A DNA stretch of 64,000 nucleotides from Planctomycetaceae bacterium (GTDB taxonomy: Bacteria > Planctomycetota > Phycisphaerae > Phycisphaerales > UBA1924). The stretch covers positions 39,677 to 103,676 of the forward strand of contig JAJTDF010000026.1 in NCBI GenBank assembly GCA_021294835.1, read 5' to 3'. Of this stretch, positions 43,734 through 52,483 are shown piece after piece. Each line of letters opens with the position of its first letter. Positions within the stretch are counted from its first letter, which is position 1. The position numbers and the translations under genes are program-made. The notes beneath the pieces are model-generated. The model saw only the letters and a program-made list of their open reading frames with translations, had not been told where the DNA came from and ran no database searches.

Positions 43734-44917
43734 CCCTCGCTCATCCGTCCCCGTCACCGGCCGTTTCCGCTGACGCGGCTCAGCCGTCGCCCCGGCTGCT
43801 GCTGGTCGAGGACAATCCGGCGGACTTCCGGCTGATTGAACTGCATCTCCGCGAGCACCCCAGCACGCACGCGGCGGAACTGCTGGTTGTGCGGTCGCTG
43901 GCCGCCGCCCAGCGAGTCCTCGCTTCGCCCGAGTCCGCCGTTGACCTGGTGCTGCTCGACCTCTCCCTGCCTGATTCTGAAGGCCTTGAGACGCTCGAGG
44001 CCATCCGTGCCGCCGGCCCCCGCGTTCCCGTAGTTGTTCTCTCCGGGCGTGCTGACGAAGGCCTCGCCCTGGAGGCTGTCCGCCGCGGCGCTCAGGATTA
44101 TCTGGTCAAGGGCCATGTGGGGGCCGATTCGCTGGCCCGGGCCATCCGCTACGCCATCGAACGCAACCGCATCGAGGTCGAACTGGCCGCCCAGCGAAAA
44201 ACCGTCGAGCACATGTCCCGTCTTTCCGCCTTGGGCGAGATGGCCGCCACCTTCGCGCACGAGCTCAATCAGCCGCTTTCGGCCATCCTGCTCTCAGCCG
44301 AGGAGGCCCGCTCGCTGGTGGACCGCTTCTGCGGCATGGAGGCCGCCAAGCTCCGTGAGCCCCTGGCGGTGGTCTCCACGCAGGCTCGCCGGGCCGCCGA
44401 GATCATTCGCCGCATCCGCGGGTTCGCCGCCCGTTCACAGAGCGGCCCGACGCTGATTGACGTCGGTCAGTTGATCCAGGACTCCTGCGGGCTGATGCAG
44501 CCGGAACTCGCCCATCGCCGCGTCCGGCTGGCGGTTGACGCCCCGGTCGGGCTGGCCAGCGTTCAGGGCGATCCGCTCCAGCTTCGCCAGGTGCTGGTGA
44601 ATCTGCTGATGAACGCCCTTGAGGCGATGGAGCGGACGCCCGCCGCCCAGCGCGAGGTGGCCGTGAGCGCCAAGGCCATGCCAACCGGGGTGGAGGTCGC
44701 GGTGCGCGACCACGGACACGGCGTCACCCCCGAAAATCTCGCGGGCATGATGGAGCCCTTCTTCACCACCAAGCGGGAGGGTCTGGGCCTCGGGCTGTCG
44801 ATCAGCCGCTCGATCATCGAATCCCATTCCGGCCGTCTTTCCGCTGAAGCCAACTCCGACGGTGTCGGTATGACCTTCCGTTTCGTTCTACCTCGCACCC
44901 GCAGAGGCGCATTATGA
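43730..44917 (+). CDS. Receiver-histidine kinase hybrid
   Basis: The 395-residue product begins with a GTG overlapping the upstream stop. It has an N-terminal receiver ([20 protein letters not shown], acceptor Asp in [16 protein letters not shown], conserved Lys in [10 protein letters not shown]). A HisKA domain follows, with the phosphorylated His in [17 protein letters not shown], and then a kinase ATPase domain with [26 protein letters not shown] and [16 protein letters not shown] receiver preceding the kinase suggests it is itself controlled by phosphate from the upstream sensor kinase. It overlaps the FixJ-like gene by four bases. Confidence 0.93.
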   Translation: MTLAHPSPSPAVSADAAQPSPRLLLVEDNPADFRLIELHLREHPSTHAAELLVVRSLAAAQRVLASPESAVDLVLLDLSLPDSEGLETLEAIRAAGPRVPVVVLSGRADEGLALEAVRRGAQDYLVKGHVGADSLARAIRYAIERNRIEVELAAQRKTVEHMSRLSALGEMAATFAHELNQPLSAILLSAEEARSLVDRFCGMEAAKLREPLAVVSTQARRAAEIIRRIRGFAARSQSGPTLIDVGQLIQDSCGLMQPELAHRRVRLAVDAPVGLASVQGDPLQLRQVLVNLLMNALEAMERTPAAQREVAVSAKAMPTGVEVAVRDHGHGVTPENLAGMMEPFFTTKREGLGLGLSISRSIIESHSGRLSAEANSDGVGMTFRFVLPRTRRGAL

Positions 44918-45534
44918 TCGCCCAGACCGTCTACATCGTTGACGATGATGAGGCCGTTCGGTCCAGTCTGGTCCGCATGGTCTCCGCCGCCGGCATGAAC
45001 GCCGTCGCCATGTCCTCCGCCGAGGAGTTCATCGGCGTCTGCTCCGCACGCCCGGCCGGCTGCCTTGTGCTCGACGTGCGGATGCCCGGCATGAGCGGTC
45101 TTGAGCTGCAGACCTACCTGATCCGCGAGCGGATCACTCTCCCGGTGATCATGCTCTCGGGCCACGCCGATATCCCCATGGCCGTTGAGGCCACGCGCCG
45201 CGGCGCTATGGACTTTATCGAGAAGCCGCCGGAGCCTTCGGTCCTGCTGGACCGCATCCGCGAAGCGCTGCGGCTGGACCTTGAACGCCGCACCGCCGAG
45301 GACGATCGCGAGGTGGCCGCGGGCATCATCGCGACCCTGACCGGCTCGCAGCGGGTGCTGCTTTCCCGGCTGGTCCGCGGGCAGAGCGTCGAAAGCGTCG
45401 CCCGCGACCTTTCGATCACCGACACGCAGGCCCTGCGCGAGTGCGACATGCTCACCCGGCAGATCGGGCCCAACGGCTTTGCCGTGATCACCCGCGTGCT
45501 GGGCCGGGGTGAGGCCGTCGGCGGCCTGACCTGA
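44914..45534 (+). CDS. FixJ/NarL-type response regulator
   Basis: The 206-residue product has a receiver domain starting VYIVDDDEAVRSSLVRMVSA, with the acceptor Asp in CLVLDVRMPGMSG and Lys in MDFIEKPPEP, as in FixJ. The C-terminal part (LTGSQRVLLSRLVRGQSVES, then ARDLSITDTQALRECDML) follows the LuxR-type helix-turn-helix pattern but is short and degenerate, so DNA binding needs testing. It ends the four-gene signalling operon. Confidence 0.9.
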   Translation: MIAQTVYIVDDDEAVRSSLVRMVSAAGMNAVAMSSAEEFIGVCSARPAGCLVLDVRMPGMSGLELQTYLIRERITLPVIMLSGHADIPMAVEATRRGAMDFIEKPPEPSVLLDRIREALRLDLERRTAEDDREVAAGIIATLTGSQRVLLSRLVRGQSVESVARDLSITDTQALRECDMLTRQIGPNGFAVITRVLGRGEAVGGLT

Positions 45535-45571
45535 TCTGAGCGGAAGAGAACCGAACCGCTCGCCGGACCCG

Positions 45572-46588
45572 TCAGGTCAGCAGGCCCTGCCGCCGCAGCG
45601 AATCAACCACCAGCCCGGCGACGTCCGCGTCGCTCCGCACCAGCCGGTGGCTCATCCCCCGCGCCCGGCAGAACGCCGCCGCCTCGGCGACATAGGCCGC
45701 CGCCACCTTGCGATACCGCTCCAGCAGGGCGCGGCTCACCGTCACCTCCGCCGTCCGCCCGCTCTCCGCGTCGGTAAGCCGCAGGTCGCCGATCACCGGG
45801 CTCGGCCCACCGGCGGCCCCGCCCGCTCCCCCAGCCTCGGCCGCTGGGTCCAGCTCCCCCGCCGAGAGGATCTGCAGCACGTGCACGTCCAGCCCGCCCG
45901 CCCGGCCCGCCGCGGCCCCCCCGCCGGCCGCTGCCAGCGCCCGCAGCCCAGCCTGATAGCCGTCGGGGCCGGGGGTCAGCAGATCCGACAGCACCACCGC
46001 CACCCCGCGACCCGCCGGTGAAGCCGCCAGCGCCTTGAGCGTGCTGGTGAACGCCGGCTCGCTCCGGCCCGGTGTGGGCGGTTCACCAAAGGCGTGCTCG
46101 AGCACAAAGCCCACCAGCCGCTGGAGGTTCCGCCGCCCCCGCAGCGGCTCCAGCCGGCGCACCCCGGCCCCGCCGCCGAAGATCGTCAGGGTCACGCGGT
46201 TGTTGTTCACCAGCCCGATGTACCCCAGCGCCGCCGCCAACTGCGCCGCCGTGAACAGCTTGGGCGGCCTCCCCGCCATCATCGAGGCCGAGGCGTCCAG
46301 CAGCAGGTGCAGCGCGAGGTCCTCCTCCTCCTGGAAGATTTTGATGAAGAAGCGGTCCAGCCGCGCGAAGACGTTCCAGTCGATGTGCCGCAGGTCGTCC
46401 CCCGCGCTGTACTCCCGGTAGTCGTCGAACTCGACCGACCGCCCCCGCCGCTTGCTGCGACGCTCCCCCTGCAGTTTGCCCGAGAGGATCTTGCGGCTCA
46501 GCACGTCCAGCGCGTCAAGCCGCCCGGCCAGCTCCGGGGGCAGCAGCTCCGCCGGCGTGCTCGGCGCTCGAACCGCCGAGACGATCAT
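45572..46588 (-). CDS. DUF58 domain-containing protein
   Basis: The product from the ATG at 46588 has 338 residues. It carries the DUF58 signature YREYSAGDDLRHIDWNVFAR, then a vWA-like stretch LHLLLDASASMMAG. An Ala/Gly-rich insertion lies at about residues 215-265. In many bacteria DUF58 proteins act with MoxR ATPases in chaperone-like metal insertion; no MoxR gene is in this window. Its ATG overlaps the stop of the TPR-YggX gene by four bases. Confidence 0.88.
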   Translation of the reverse strand: MIVSAVRAPSTPAELLPPELAGRLDALDVLSRKILSGKLQGERRSKRRGRSVEFDDYREYSAGDDLRHIDWNVFARLDRFFIKIFQEEEDLALHLLLDASASMMAGRPPKLFTAAQLAAALGYIGLVNNNRVTLTIFGGGAGVRRLEPLRGRRNLQRLVGFVLEHAFGEPPTPGRSEPAFTSTLKALAASPAGRGVAVVLSDLLTPGPDGYQAGLRALAAAGGGAAAGRAGGLDVHVLQILSAGELDPAAEAGGAGGAAGGPSPVIGDLRLTDAESGRTAEVTVSRALLERYRKVAAAYVAEAAAFCRARGMSHRLVRSDADVAGLVVDSLRRQGLLT

Positions 46589-47250
46589 GCCTTGCCCGCC
46601 TGGCCGCCCGCGTTGATCTGCGCCAGCACGTCCGCGTCGATCCCCAGATACTCGCGCATGTGCTGGTCGTAGGTCTCCTGGTCCTTCTCCCGCGAGAGGT
46701 CCAGCCGCAGTTCGTTGATCACCTTGGTGCCCTGCGGGATCCACATCTTGAAGAACGTCTCGCTGGAGATGTTCGCCTGGATCCACTCCCCGATCGGCCC
46801 GCGGAACGGCGGACGCTGCATCCGCGTGCCCAGCTTGCCGGTCCGCGAGCACCGCATCATCCCCTCGGGGATCGGGCCGCCGGTGTCGGCCGGTCCGCCG
46901 GCGTCCTCGACCGTGGCGCTGGCCGGCGGCTCCTGCCCGATGCTCTTGAGCAGTTCGGCGATCGCCCGCTTGGGCATCAGGTCGCCCTTCTGGCCGGCCA
47001 CCTCGTAGCCGTCCAGCAGCACCTGGCTTGCCCGCTGGTTCTGGCCCGCCTTGATCATCGCCTCCCCGGCGAGCTGGTAAGCCTTGCTCATGTCCGGCAC
47101 CAGTTGGATGCACCGCATGAACGAGTCGGCGGCGTCTGACCAGCGCCCCGCGTCCGCGTAGGCCCGGCCCAGCGAAAAATGAGCCATCTCGTTGGTCGGG
47201 TCGGCCTGAGCCATGTTCTCGAACTGGGCGATGCGGTTCTTCACGTCCAT
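46585..47250 (-). CDS. TPR protein fused to a Fe(2+)-trafficking (YggX-like) domain
   Basis: The 221-residue product has two TPR-like helical pairs in residues 1-105 (AHFSLGRAYADAGRWSDAAD and AYQLAGEAMIKAGQNQRASQ), a linker, and a C-terminal domain (about 131-205) that matches the iron-trafficking YggX family. Family marks are Cys134, LGTRM, PFRGPIGEWIQANIS, a tryptophan in FFKMW, KVINELRLDLS and HMREYLGI. YggX protects iron-sulphur proteins and moves iron in other bacteria. The fusion to TPR repeats suggests docking to a partner protein. The DUF58 gene overlaps by four bases downstream. Confidence 0.85.
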   Translation of the reverse strand: MDVKNRIAQFENMAQADPTNEMAHFSLGRAYADAGRWSDAADSFMRCIQLVPDMSKAYQLAGEAMIKAGQNQRASQVLLDGYEVAGQKGDLMPKRAIAELLKSIGQEPPASATVEDAGGPADTGGPIPEGMMRCSRTGKLGTRMQRPPFRGPIGEWIQANISSETFFKMWIPQGTKVINELRLDLSREKDQETYDQHMREYLGIDADVLAQINAGGQAGKA

Positions 47251-47334
47251 ATCCCTGAGTTTACGGGTGCGGGCGGCCCCGGGTGGTTCGCCCGCCGGTT
47301 GTGCCCCGGCCCGGCGGCCGGTCTACCTTCGGGC

Positions 47335-48297
47335 GTGGCAACCGCCCCGGACATCAGCGTGGATCTGGCAGGCGTCCGGCTCACCTCGCCGGTCATCCTC
47401 GCCGCCGGCACCGCCGGCCTGCTGGATGAGATGGCCGACGTGGTCGACCTCTCCGCCCGGGGCGGCATCGGCGCCGTGGTCACCAAGTCCATCACGCTGC
47501 AGCCTCGCGAGGGCAACGCCCCCTGGCGGATCCTCCCCGCCGGCCCTGCAGGCATGCTCAACGCTATCGGCCTGGCCAACCCCGGCTTGGACGCCTTCCT
47601 GGAGCACCACGCCCCCCGCGCCGCCGCCATGCCGTGCAAGGTCTTCGCGTCGGTCGCCGGGTTCTCGATCGAGGATTACCGCGCCGTCGCCGGCAACTTG
47701 GATGCCTGGTCGCGCGAGCACGGGGACTGCTTCCCGATCATCGAACTGAATGTCAGTTGCCCCAACGTCAAGACCGGCGTGGAGTTCGGCGGCTCGCCTC
47801 AACTCATCCGCGAACTGCTCGACGCGGTTCGGCCCCACGTGCGGCACAGCAAGCTGTTCGTCAAGCTCGGCCCGCTGAACCCCGAACTGGCCCTGATCGC
47901 CAAGGCCGCCGTGCTGGCCGGGGCCGACGGCCTGACGCTGTGCAACACTGTGCCGGCGATGGCAATCGACGTGGACACCCGCCGCCCGAAGCTCGCCAAC
48001 GTCACCGGCGGGCTCTCCGGCCCCGCCGTGCACCCCATCGTCGTCAAGCATCTGCACGATGTCCGCCGCAAGGTCAGTGCTGAGCACGGCACGCCCCTGC
48101 TGGGTCTGGGCGGCGTGTGCAACTGGACCGACGCCGCCGAGTTCATCCTCGCCGGCGCCAGCGCCGTGCAGGTGGGCACCATCCTGTTTGCGGATGTCGG
48201 TGCGCCCCGCCGCATCGCCAGCGGGCTGGCGCGGTGGACGGCCAGGCAGGGCAAGCCGGCGCTCCGCGACCTGATCGGCGCTGTGGAACTGGGCTGA
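47335..48297 (+). CDS. pyrD: Dihydroorotate dehydrogenase, class 1B-like
   Basis: From the GTG at 47335 the product has 320 residues. Motifs are VILAAGTAGLLDEM, TKSITLQPREGNAPWRI, MLNAIGLANPGLDAFL, and the active-site segment IELNVSCPNVKTG, whose Cys is the catalytic base of class 1 enzymes. FVKLGPLNPELALIAKAAVL and GLGGVCNWTDAAEFILAGA bind FMN. It oxidises dihydroorotate to orotate in pyrimidine synthesis. The electron-transfer subunit PyrK is not encoded nearby. The frame runs on to 47179 but the added residues are not family-like. Confidence 0.93.
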   Translation: MATAPDISVDLAGVRLTSPVILAAGTAGLLDEMADVVDLSARGGIGAVVTKSITLQPREGNAPWRILPAGPAGMLNAIGLANPGLDAFLEHHAPRAAAMPCKVFASVAGFSIEDYRAVAGNLDAWSREHGDCFPIIELNVSCPNVKTGVEFGGSPQLIRELLDAVRPHVRHSKLFVKLGPLNPELALIAKAAVLAGADGLTLCNTVPAMAIDVDTRRPKLANVTGGLSGPAVHPIVVKHLHDVRRKVSAEHGTPLLGLGGVCNWTDAAEFILAGASAVQVGTILFADVGAPRRIASGLARWTARQGKPALRDLIGAVELG

Positions 48298-48323
48298 TCC
48301 GCGACCGCGCCGCAGGCCGCTGC

Positions 48324-49376
48324 TTACTGGTCCACCTTCAACTGCGCATCGCTCATCAGGTACAGCCCCAGCAGCCAGCCCGCGTCCACGTACGGGTCCA
48401 CCTTGAACTTGCCGGTCACCGACCCGTGCACGCTGAACCGCTGCGACGGCGTCGCCGGTGAAGCCAGCATCACCTCCACCGCGTCGTACGGCGTCGGAGG
48501 CACACCGATGCAGCACCCGTCCCACTGGTTGAGCATCACCAGCATCTCCTTCGGGTCGGCGCTGGTGATCGGGAAGGCGATGAATCCTGTGAACCGCACG
48601 AACTTGCCGTCGAGCATCAGCACCCGCTGCGGGATCCGCGTCTGGCCCAGGTTGGGCTTGTAGCTCTCCTGGGCCGAGGCGATCAGTTCCCACCCGGTCA
48701 CGTAGGGGTCCTCCTTCGTGCCGCTCCCCCGGATCACGAACCGCTCGTCCACCAGCAGCGTGCCGTCCTTCAGCCGTACCGCCCGCGACGGTTGCACCTT
48801 GTCCCCCGTGAAGGTCGGATGATCCGGCAGTGCCACCGGCTCGCCCTCCGCGGCATTCGGCAGGCTCGGCAGCGCCGCTGCGTCGCCCCCGCGGGCCTCG
48901 GCGGCGGCTGCGGTGGCCGTGGTCAGCTTCGCGGCGATGTCGGGGAACAACTCGTTGATGACATCCTGCGCTGTCGACGGGGGCTGCTCGCCCTTGGAGT
49001 CGGGTGCGGCTTGCGGCTGGGCGTCGGTCGGAGTGGCGGCAGTCGGGGACGGGGTGGTTGGGGCAGGAGCGGCGGTGGGGGCCGGGGCGGCGGTGGGGGC
49101 CGAGGCGGTTGGGGTTGCAACAGCGGTGGACGGCGACGGAGCGGCCGGCTCGCCGGTGGCCGGGGCCGGGGCCGAGGTCGCAGCCGGCGCCGGTGCCGGG
49201 GCCGAGGCCGGGGCCGGGGCCGGTGTGGCCATCGGCTGGGGATTCGACGGGGTGTTCTCCGACGCAGCGGTCCCGCCGGCCGGCGTCGGGTTCGCCGGGC
49301 CTCGCCCTGTGGGCACAAACAGCAGTGCCGCGGCACCCAGCATCAGCAGCACAAGCACGATCCAGAACACCTTCAT
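48324..49376 (-). CDS. DUF3299-like membrane-anchored protein with Ala/Pro-rich linker
   Basis: The product has 350 residues from the ATG at 49376. It starts with a transmembrane anchor (VFWIVLVLLMLGAAALLFV), then a low-complexity Ala/Pro/Thr linker of about 110 residues. The C-terminal domain (about 190-350) includes VLMLDGKFVRFTGFIAFPIT, SADPKEMLVMLNQWDGCCIG and TPYDAVEVMLASPATP, which resembles DUF3299. The function of that family is unknown. The start upstream at 49637 is in frame but adds an implausible Arg/Gly-rich stretch. Confidence 0.75.
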   Translation of the reverse strand: MKVFWIVLVLLMLGAAALLFVPTGRGPANPTPAGGTAASENTPSNPQPMATPAPAPASAPAPAPAATSAPAPATGEPAAPSPSTAVATPTASAPTAAPAPTAAPAPTTPSPTAATPTDAQPQAAPDSKGEQPPSTAQDVINELFPDIAAKLTTATAAAAEARGGDAAALPSLPNAAEGEPVALPDHPTFTGDKVQPSRAVRLKDGTLLVDERFVIRGSGTKEDPYVTGWELIASAQESYKPNLGQTRIPQRVLMLDGKFVRFTGFIAFPITSADPKEMLVMLNQWDGCCIGVPPTPYDAVEVMLASPATPSQRFSVHGSVTGKFKVDPYVDAGWLLGLYLMSDAQLKVDQ

Positions 49377-49615
49377 GGTGCGACACAGTAGTGGGCCGCG
49401 CGGGCCGCCTCCGAGGGCGGCTTGCGGTTCGGTCCGCGGTCGGGGTTTGGCCTGACCTTCGGCTGCCAGTCCGGGTGCCAGCCCGGCGACCAGCCCTGCC
49501 GCGGGCTGGTCGCCGGTCCGCCCGCGGTGGCATCGCCCGTCGCCGGCCCGGCCAGCCCGCGTCCCAAGGCTGATTCCGGCGTTGACGACGGGGCGTGCCG
49601 GGTCTACAGATTCCC

Positions 49616-51166
49616 ATGGCTGACCACAGCGTTTCATCTGGGGCGGTTTTTCAGGCCGGCAACAAGATCATCATGGAGGGGATCACGTTCGACGACGTGC
49701 TGCTGCTGCCTCGCGCCAGTGCCATCGTCCCCGGCGATGCCGACACCAGCACCTTCCTCACCCCGAGCATCCGGCTGAACATCCCGCTGATCTCCGCCCC
49801 GATGGACACGGTCACCGAGGCCGATCTGGCCATCGGCCTGGCGCAGGAGGGCGGCATCGGGTTCATCCACCGCAACCTGCCCATCGAGGCCCAAGCCCGC
49901 GAGGTGCAGAAGGTCAAGCGGTCGGCCAACGGCGTGATCCTGGATCCCAAGACCCTCTCGCCGGATGACACCGTCGCCACCGCCCGGCAACTCATGCAGC
50001 GCTACAAGGTTTCCGGCTTCCCGGTCACCGAGGGCGGGGCCGCCAAGGGCAAGGTGCTGGGCATCCTCACCCGGCGTGACTTGAAGTTCGTGGAACGCGA
50101 CCAGACCCCCGTCAAGGAGGTCATGACCCGCGATGAACTGATCACCGCCGCCCCCGGCACCACGCTGGAGCAGGCCGAGATTATCCTCAGCAAGAACAAG
50201 GTCGAGAAGCTGCTGCTGGTTGACGAGCAGTTCCGCCTGGCGGGCATGGTCACCATGCGTGACATCGACCGCCTCGGCCAGTTCCCCAAGGCCACCGTGG
50301 ACTCGCGGGGCCGCCTGCGTTGCGGCGCTGCCTGCGGCGTGGACCAGTACGAGCGGGTCGAGGCCCTGATGGCCGCCGAGGTGGACGTGCTGGTGGTTGA
50401 CACCTCGCACGGCCACTCTGAGAACGTGCTGCGGACGGTCCGCGAGATCAAGAAGCGGCACCGCATCGAAGTGGTCGCCGGCAACGTGGCCACCGCCGCC
50501 GCCGCCAAGGCCCTGGTTGAAGCCGGGGCGGATGCGGTGAAGGTCGGCATCGGGCCGGGTTCCATCTGCACCACCCGCGTGGTCACCGGCGTGGGCGTGC
50601 CCCAGTTGTCGGCCATCCTCAGCGTCGCCGAGGCCCTGGAGGGCACCGGCCGCTCGGTCATCGCTGACGGCGGCATCCGCCAGTCGGGCGACATCGCCAA
50701 GGCCATCGCCGCGGGTGCGCACGCGGTGATGATGGGCTCGCTGTTCGCCGGCCTGGAGGAGAGCCCGGGCGAACTGGTCATCCGCCAGGGCCGCCGGTAC
50801 AAGAGCTACCGGGGCATGGGCTCGGAAGGCGCCATGCGGGCCGGTTCCAGCGACCGCTACGGCCAGCCCGCCTCCAGCACCTCTGAAGCCCGGGGCATGA
50901 GCGCCGAGGGCCGGCAGATCAAGTACGTTCCCGAGGGCGTGGAAGGTCTGGTCGCCTACCGAGGGCCGCTGGCCGAGTTCGTCTACCAGATGGTCGGCGG
51001 GCTTCGGGCCTCGATGGGCTACCTCGGCTGCAAGACCATCCCCGAGATCCGGCGTGAGGCCCGCTTCTGCAAGGTCAGCGTCGCCACCGTGGTGGAGAAC
51101 CACCCGCACGACATCAAGATCACCAAAGAGAGCCCGAACTACCTGGTGGAGAAGTCCGGGGAGTGA
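49616..51166 (+). CDS. guaB: Inosine-5'-monophosphate dehydrogenase
   Basis: The 516-residue product carries the IMPDH start [20 protein letters not shown], two CBS domains (about 100-225; for example [20 protein letters not shown] and [20 protein letters not shown]), and the barrel core with [20 protein letters not shown]. Cys318 in that segment is the catalytic residue that forms the covalent IMP adduct. The flap region [18 protein letters not shown] is also present. It makes XMP for guanine nucleotide synthesis. ATG at 49616 starts just before the conserved N-terminus. Confidence 0.97.
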   Translation: MADHSVSSGAVFQAGNKIIMEGITFDDVLLLPRASAIVPGDADTSTFLTPSIRLNIPLISAPMDTVTEADLAIGLAQEGGIGFIHRNLPIEAQAREVQKVKRSANGVILDPKTLSPDDTVATARQLMQRYKVSGFPVTEGGAAKGKVLGILTRRDLKFVERDQTPVKEVMTRDELITAAPGTTLEQAEIILSKNKVEKLLLVDEQFRLAGMVTMRDIDRLGQFPKATVDSRGRLRCGAACGVDQYERVEALMAAEVDVLVVDTSHGHSENVLRTVREIKKRHRIEVVAGNVATAAAAKALVEAGADAVKVGIGPGSICTTRVVTGVGVPQLSAILSVAEALEGTGRSVIADGGIRQSGDIAKAIAAGAHAVMMGSLFAGLEESPGELVIRQGRRYKSYRGMGSEGAMRAGSSDRYGQPASSTSEARGMSAEGRQIKYVPEGVEGLVAYRGPLAEFVYQMVGGLRASMGYLGCKTIPEIRREARFCKVSVATVVENHPHDIKITKESPNYLVEKSGE

Positions 51167-51343
51167 TGGGCCGCGGGCCCAGCGGTTCGGGCGGGGCGGG
51201 GTTTGGTCGGTCGGTCGCTGCGCTGCCGGGCGGGTGGGCTGCGCCCTGTTCAAGTGCAAAACCCGCGGTTTATGCGTTGGCGGGCGGGGCCGACGGCTCC
51301 AACCGGGGCCATTCCCGCTCGCCGCCCCGCTAAACTGGCCGCG

Positions 51344-52483
51344 ATGTCGTACACCGTTCTTGCCCGCCGCTACCGCTCGCGTGACTTTGGCGAACTCGTC
51401 GGCCAGAACGCCGTCGCCAAGACCCTGCAGACCGCCATCGCCGAGGACCGGGTGGCCCACGCGTACCTGTTCACCGGCACGCGGGGCGTCGGCAAGACGT
51501 CGACCGCCCGCATCTTCGCCAACGCGCTGAACAACCCCAAAGGCGACCAGGCGATCACCGATGCGATCATGCAGGGGCGCGACACCGACGTGATCGAGAT
51601 CGACGCGGCCAGCAACTCCAAAGTGGAAGAGGCCCGCGAACTGATCGCCAACGCCGTCTACCGGCCAATGCGGGGCATCAAGAAGATCTACATCATCGAC
51701 GAGTGTCACATGCTCTCCACGGCGGCGTTCAACGCGCTGCTGAAGACCATGGAAGAGCCGCCGGCCCACGTGGTGTTCATCCTGTGCACCACCGAGACGC
51801 ACAAGGTGCCGGCGACCATCCAGTCACGCTGCCAGCGGTTCGACTTCCGCAACATCCCCACCGCCGAGATCGCCCGCCACCTGGGCGCCGTGCTGAAGGA
51901 AGAGAAGCGCGAGGCGACGCCGGAACTGCTGCACGCGGTGGCCCGGCTGGCCGCCGGCTCGATGCGCGACGCCCTCTCGCTGATGGACCGGCTGCTGGCC
52001 GGCACCGACAAGAAGCTGACCGTTCCGATGCTGGAGGAACTGCTCGGCCTGCCTGAGGCGCAGCTGGTCTCCACGGTGATCGACGCCATCAGCGCCGGTG
52101 ACGCCGGGGCGGCGCTCAAGGCGGCCGGGCGGCTGCTGGGCCGCGGCACCTCGGGCGACACGCTGCTGGGCAGCATGGCCGAGCGCTTCCGCGACCTGCT
52201 GGTGATCGCCCAGTGCGGCCCCGATCCGGAGTTGCTGGACCTGCCGCCGGAGGTGCTGGCCGAGGCCGAGGCCCAGGCCCGCAAGTTTGACCCTGCGGCG
52301 CTGGTGTACAACATCGCGTTGTGCGACTCGGTGGCCAAGAGCGCCAAGAACTCGGCGTTCCCGCGGGCGGTGATCGACGCGGCCATCTCGCGGATGGCCA
52401 TGGCCGAACGCTTTGCGTCCGCGGGCGTGGTGGCCCGGGCGCCGGTGGCGGTTGGTGCGGGTGCCCCGGTAAAAAAAGCCTGA
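51344..52483 (+). CDS. dnaX: DNA polymerase III subunit gamma (short form)
   Basis: The zero-frame product has 379 residues: MSYTVLARRYRSRDFGELVG at the start, Walker A GTRGVGKT (residues 45-52), IEIDAASNSKVEEAR, KKIYIIDECHMLSTAAFNAL and the Walker B/sensor 1 part LKTMEEPPAHVVFILCTTE. It is the clamp-loader ATPase. Between the Walker A helix and EIDAASN the usual four zinc-binding cysteines are absent, with ALNNPKGDQAITDAIMQGRD in their place. The zero frame ends with GTA AAA AAA GCC TGA, giving a stop two codons after an A7 tract. The longer tau form is listed separately. Confidence 0.95.
   Translation: MSYTVLARRYRSRDFGELVGQNAVAKTLQTAIAEDRVAHAYLFTGTRGVGKTSTARIFANALNNPKGDQAITDAIMQGRDTDVIEIDAASNSKVEEARELIANAVYRPMRGIKKIYIIDECHMLSTAAFNALLKTMEEPPAHVVFILCTTETHKVPATIQSRCQRFDFRNIPTAEIARHLGAVLKEEKREATPELLHAVARLAAGSMRDALSLMDRLLAGTDKKLTVPMLEELLGLPEAQLVSTVIDAISAGDAGAALKAAGRLLGRGTSGDTLLGSMAERFRDLLVIAQCGPDPELLDLPPEVLAEAEAQARKFDPAALVYNIALCDSVAKSAKNSAFPRAVIDAAISRMAMAERFASAGVVARAPVAVGAGAPVKKA
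52471..52477 (+). promoter_or_regulatory. A7 slippery site for gamma/tau synthesis
   Basis: Seven adenines form an A AAA AAA heptamer in frame with dnaX, two codons before the gamma stop. A -1 shift here moves translation into the open frame that runs to 53172 and encodes a tau-type C-terminal domain. Homopolymer slippage by ribosome or RNA polymerase is known for dnaX in several bacteria. Confidence 0.8.

Noticed and set aside
51167-51181. Short palindrome TGGGCC-GCG-GGCCCA after guaB
   Set aside because: Six-base stem with no T tract; too weak for a terminator.
49634-51802. A 722-codon minus-strand open frame opposite guaB
   Set aside because: guaB on the plus strand has full family motifs; the antisense frame is His/Gly/Asp-rich with no recognisable feature.
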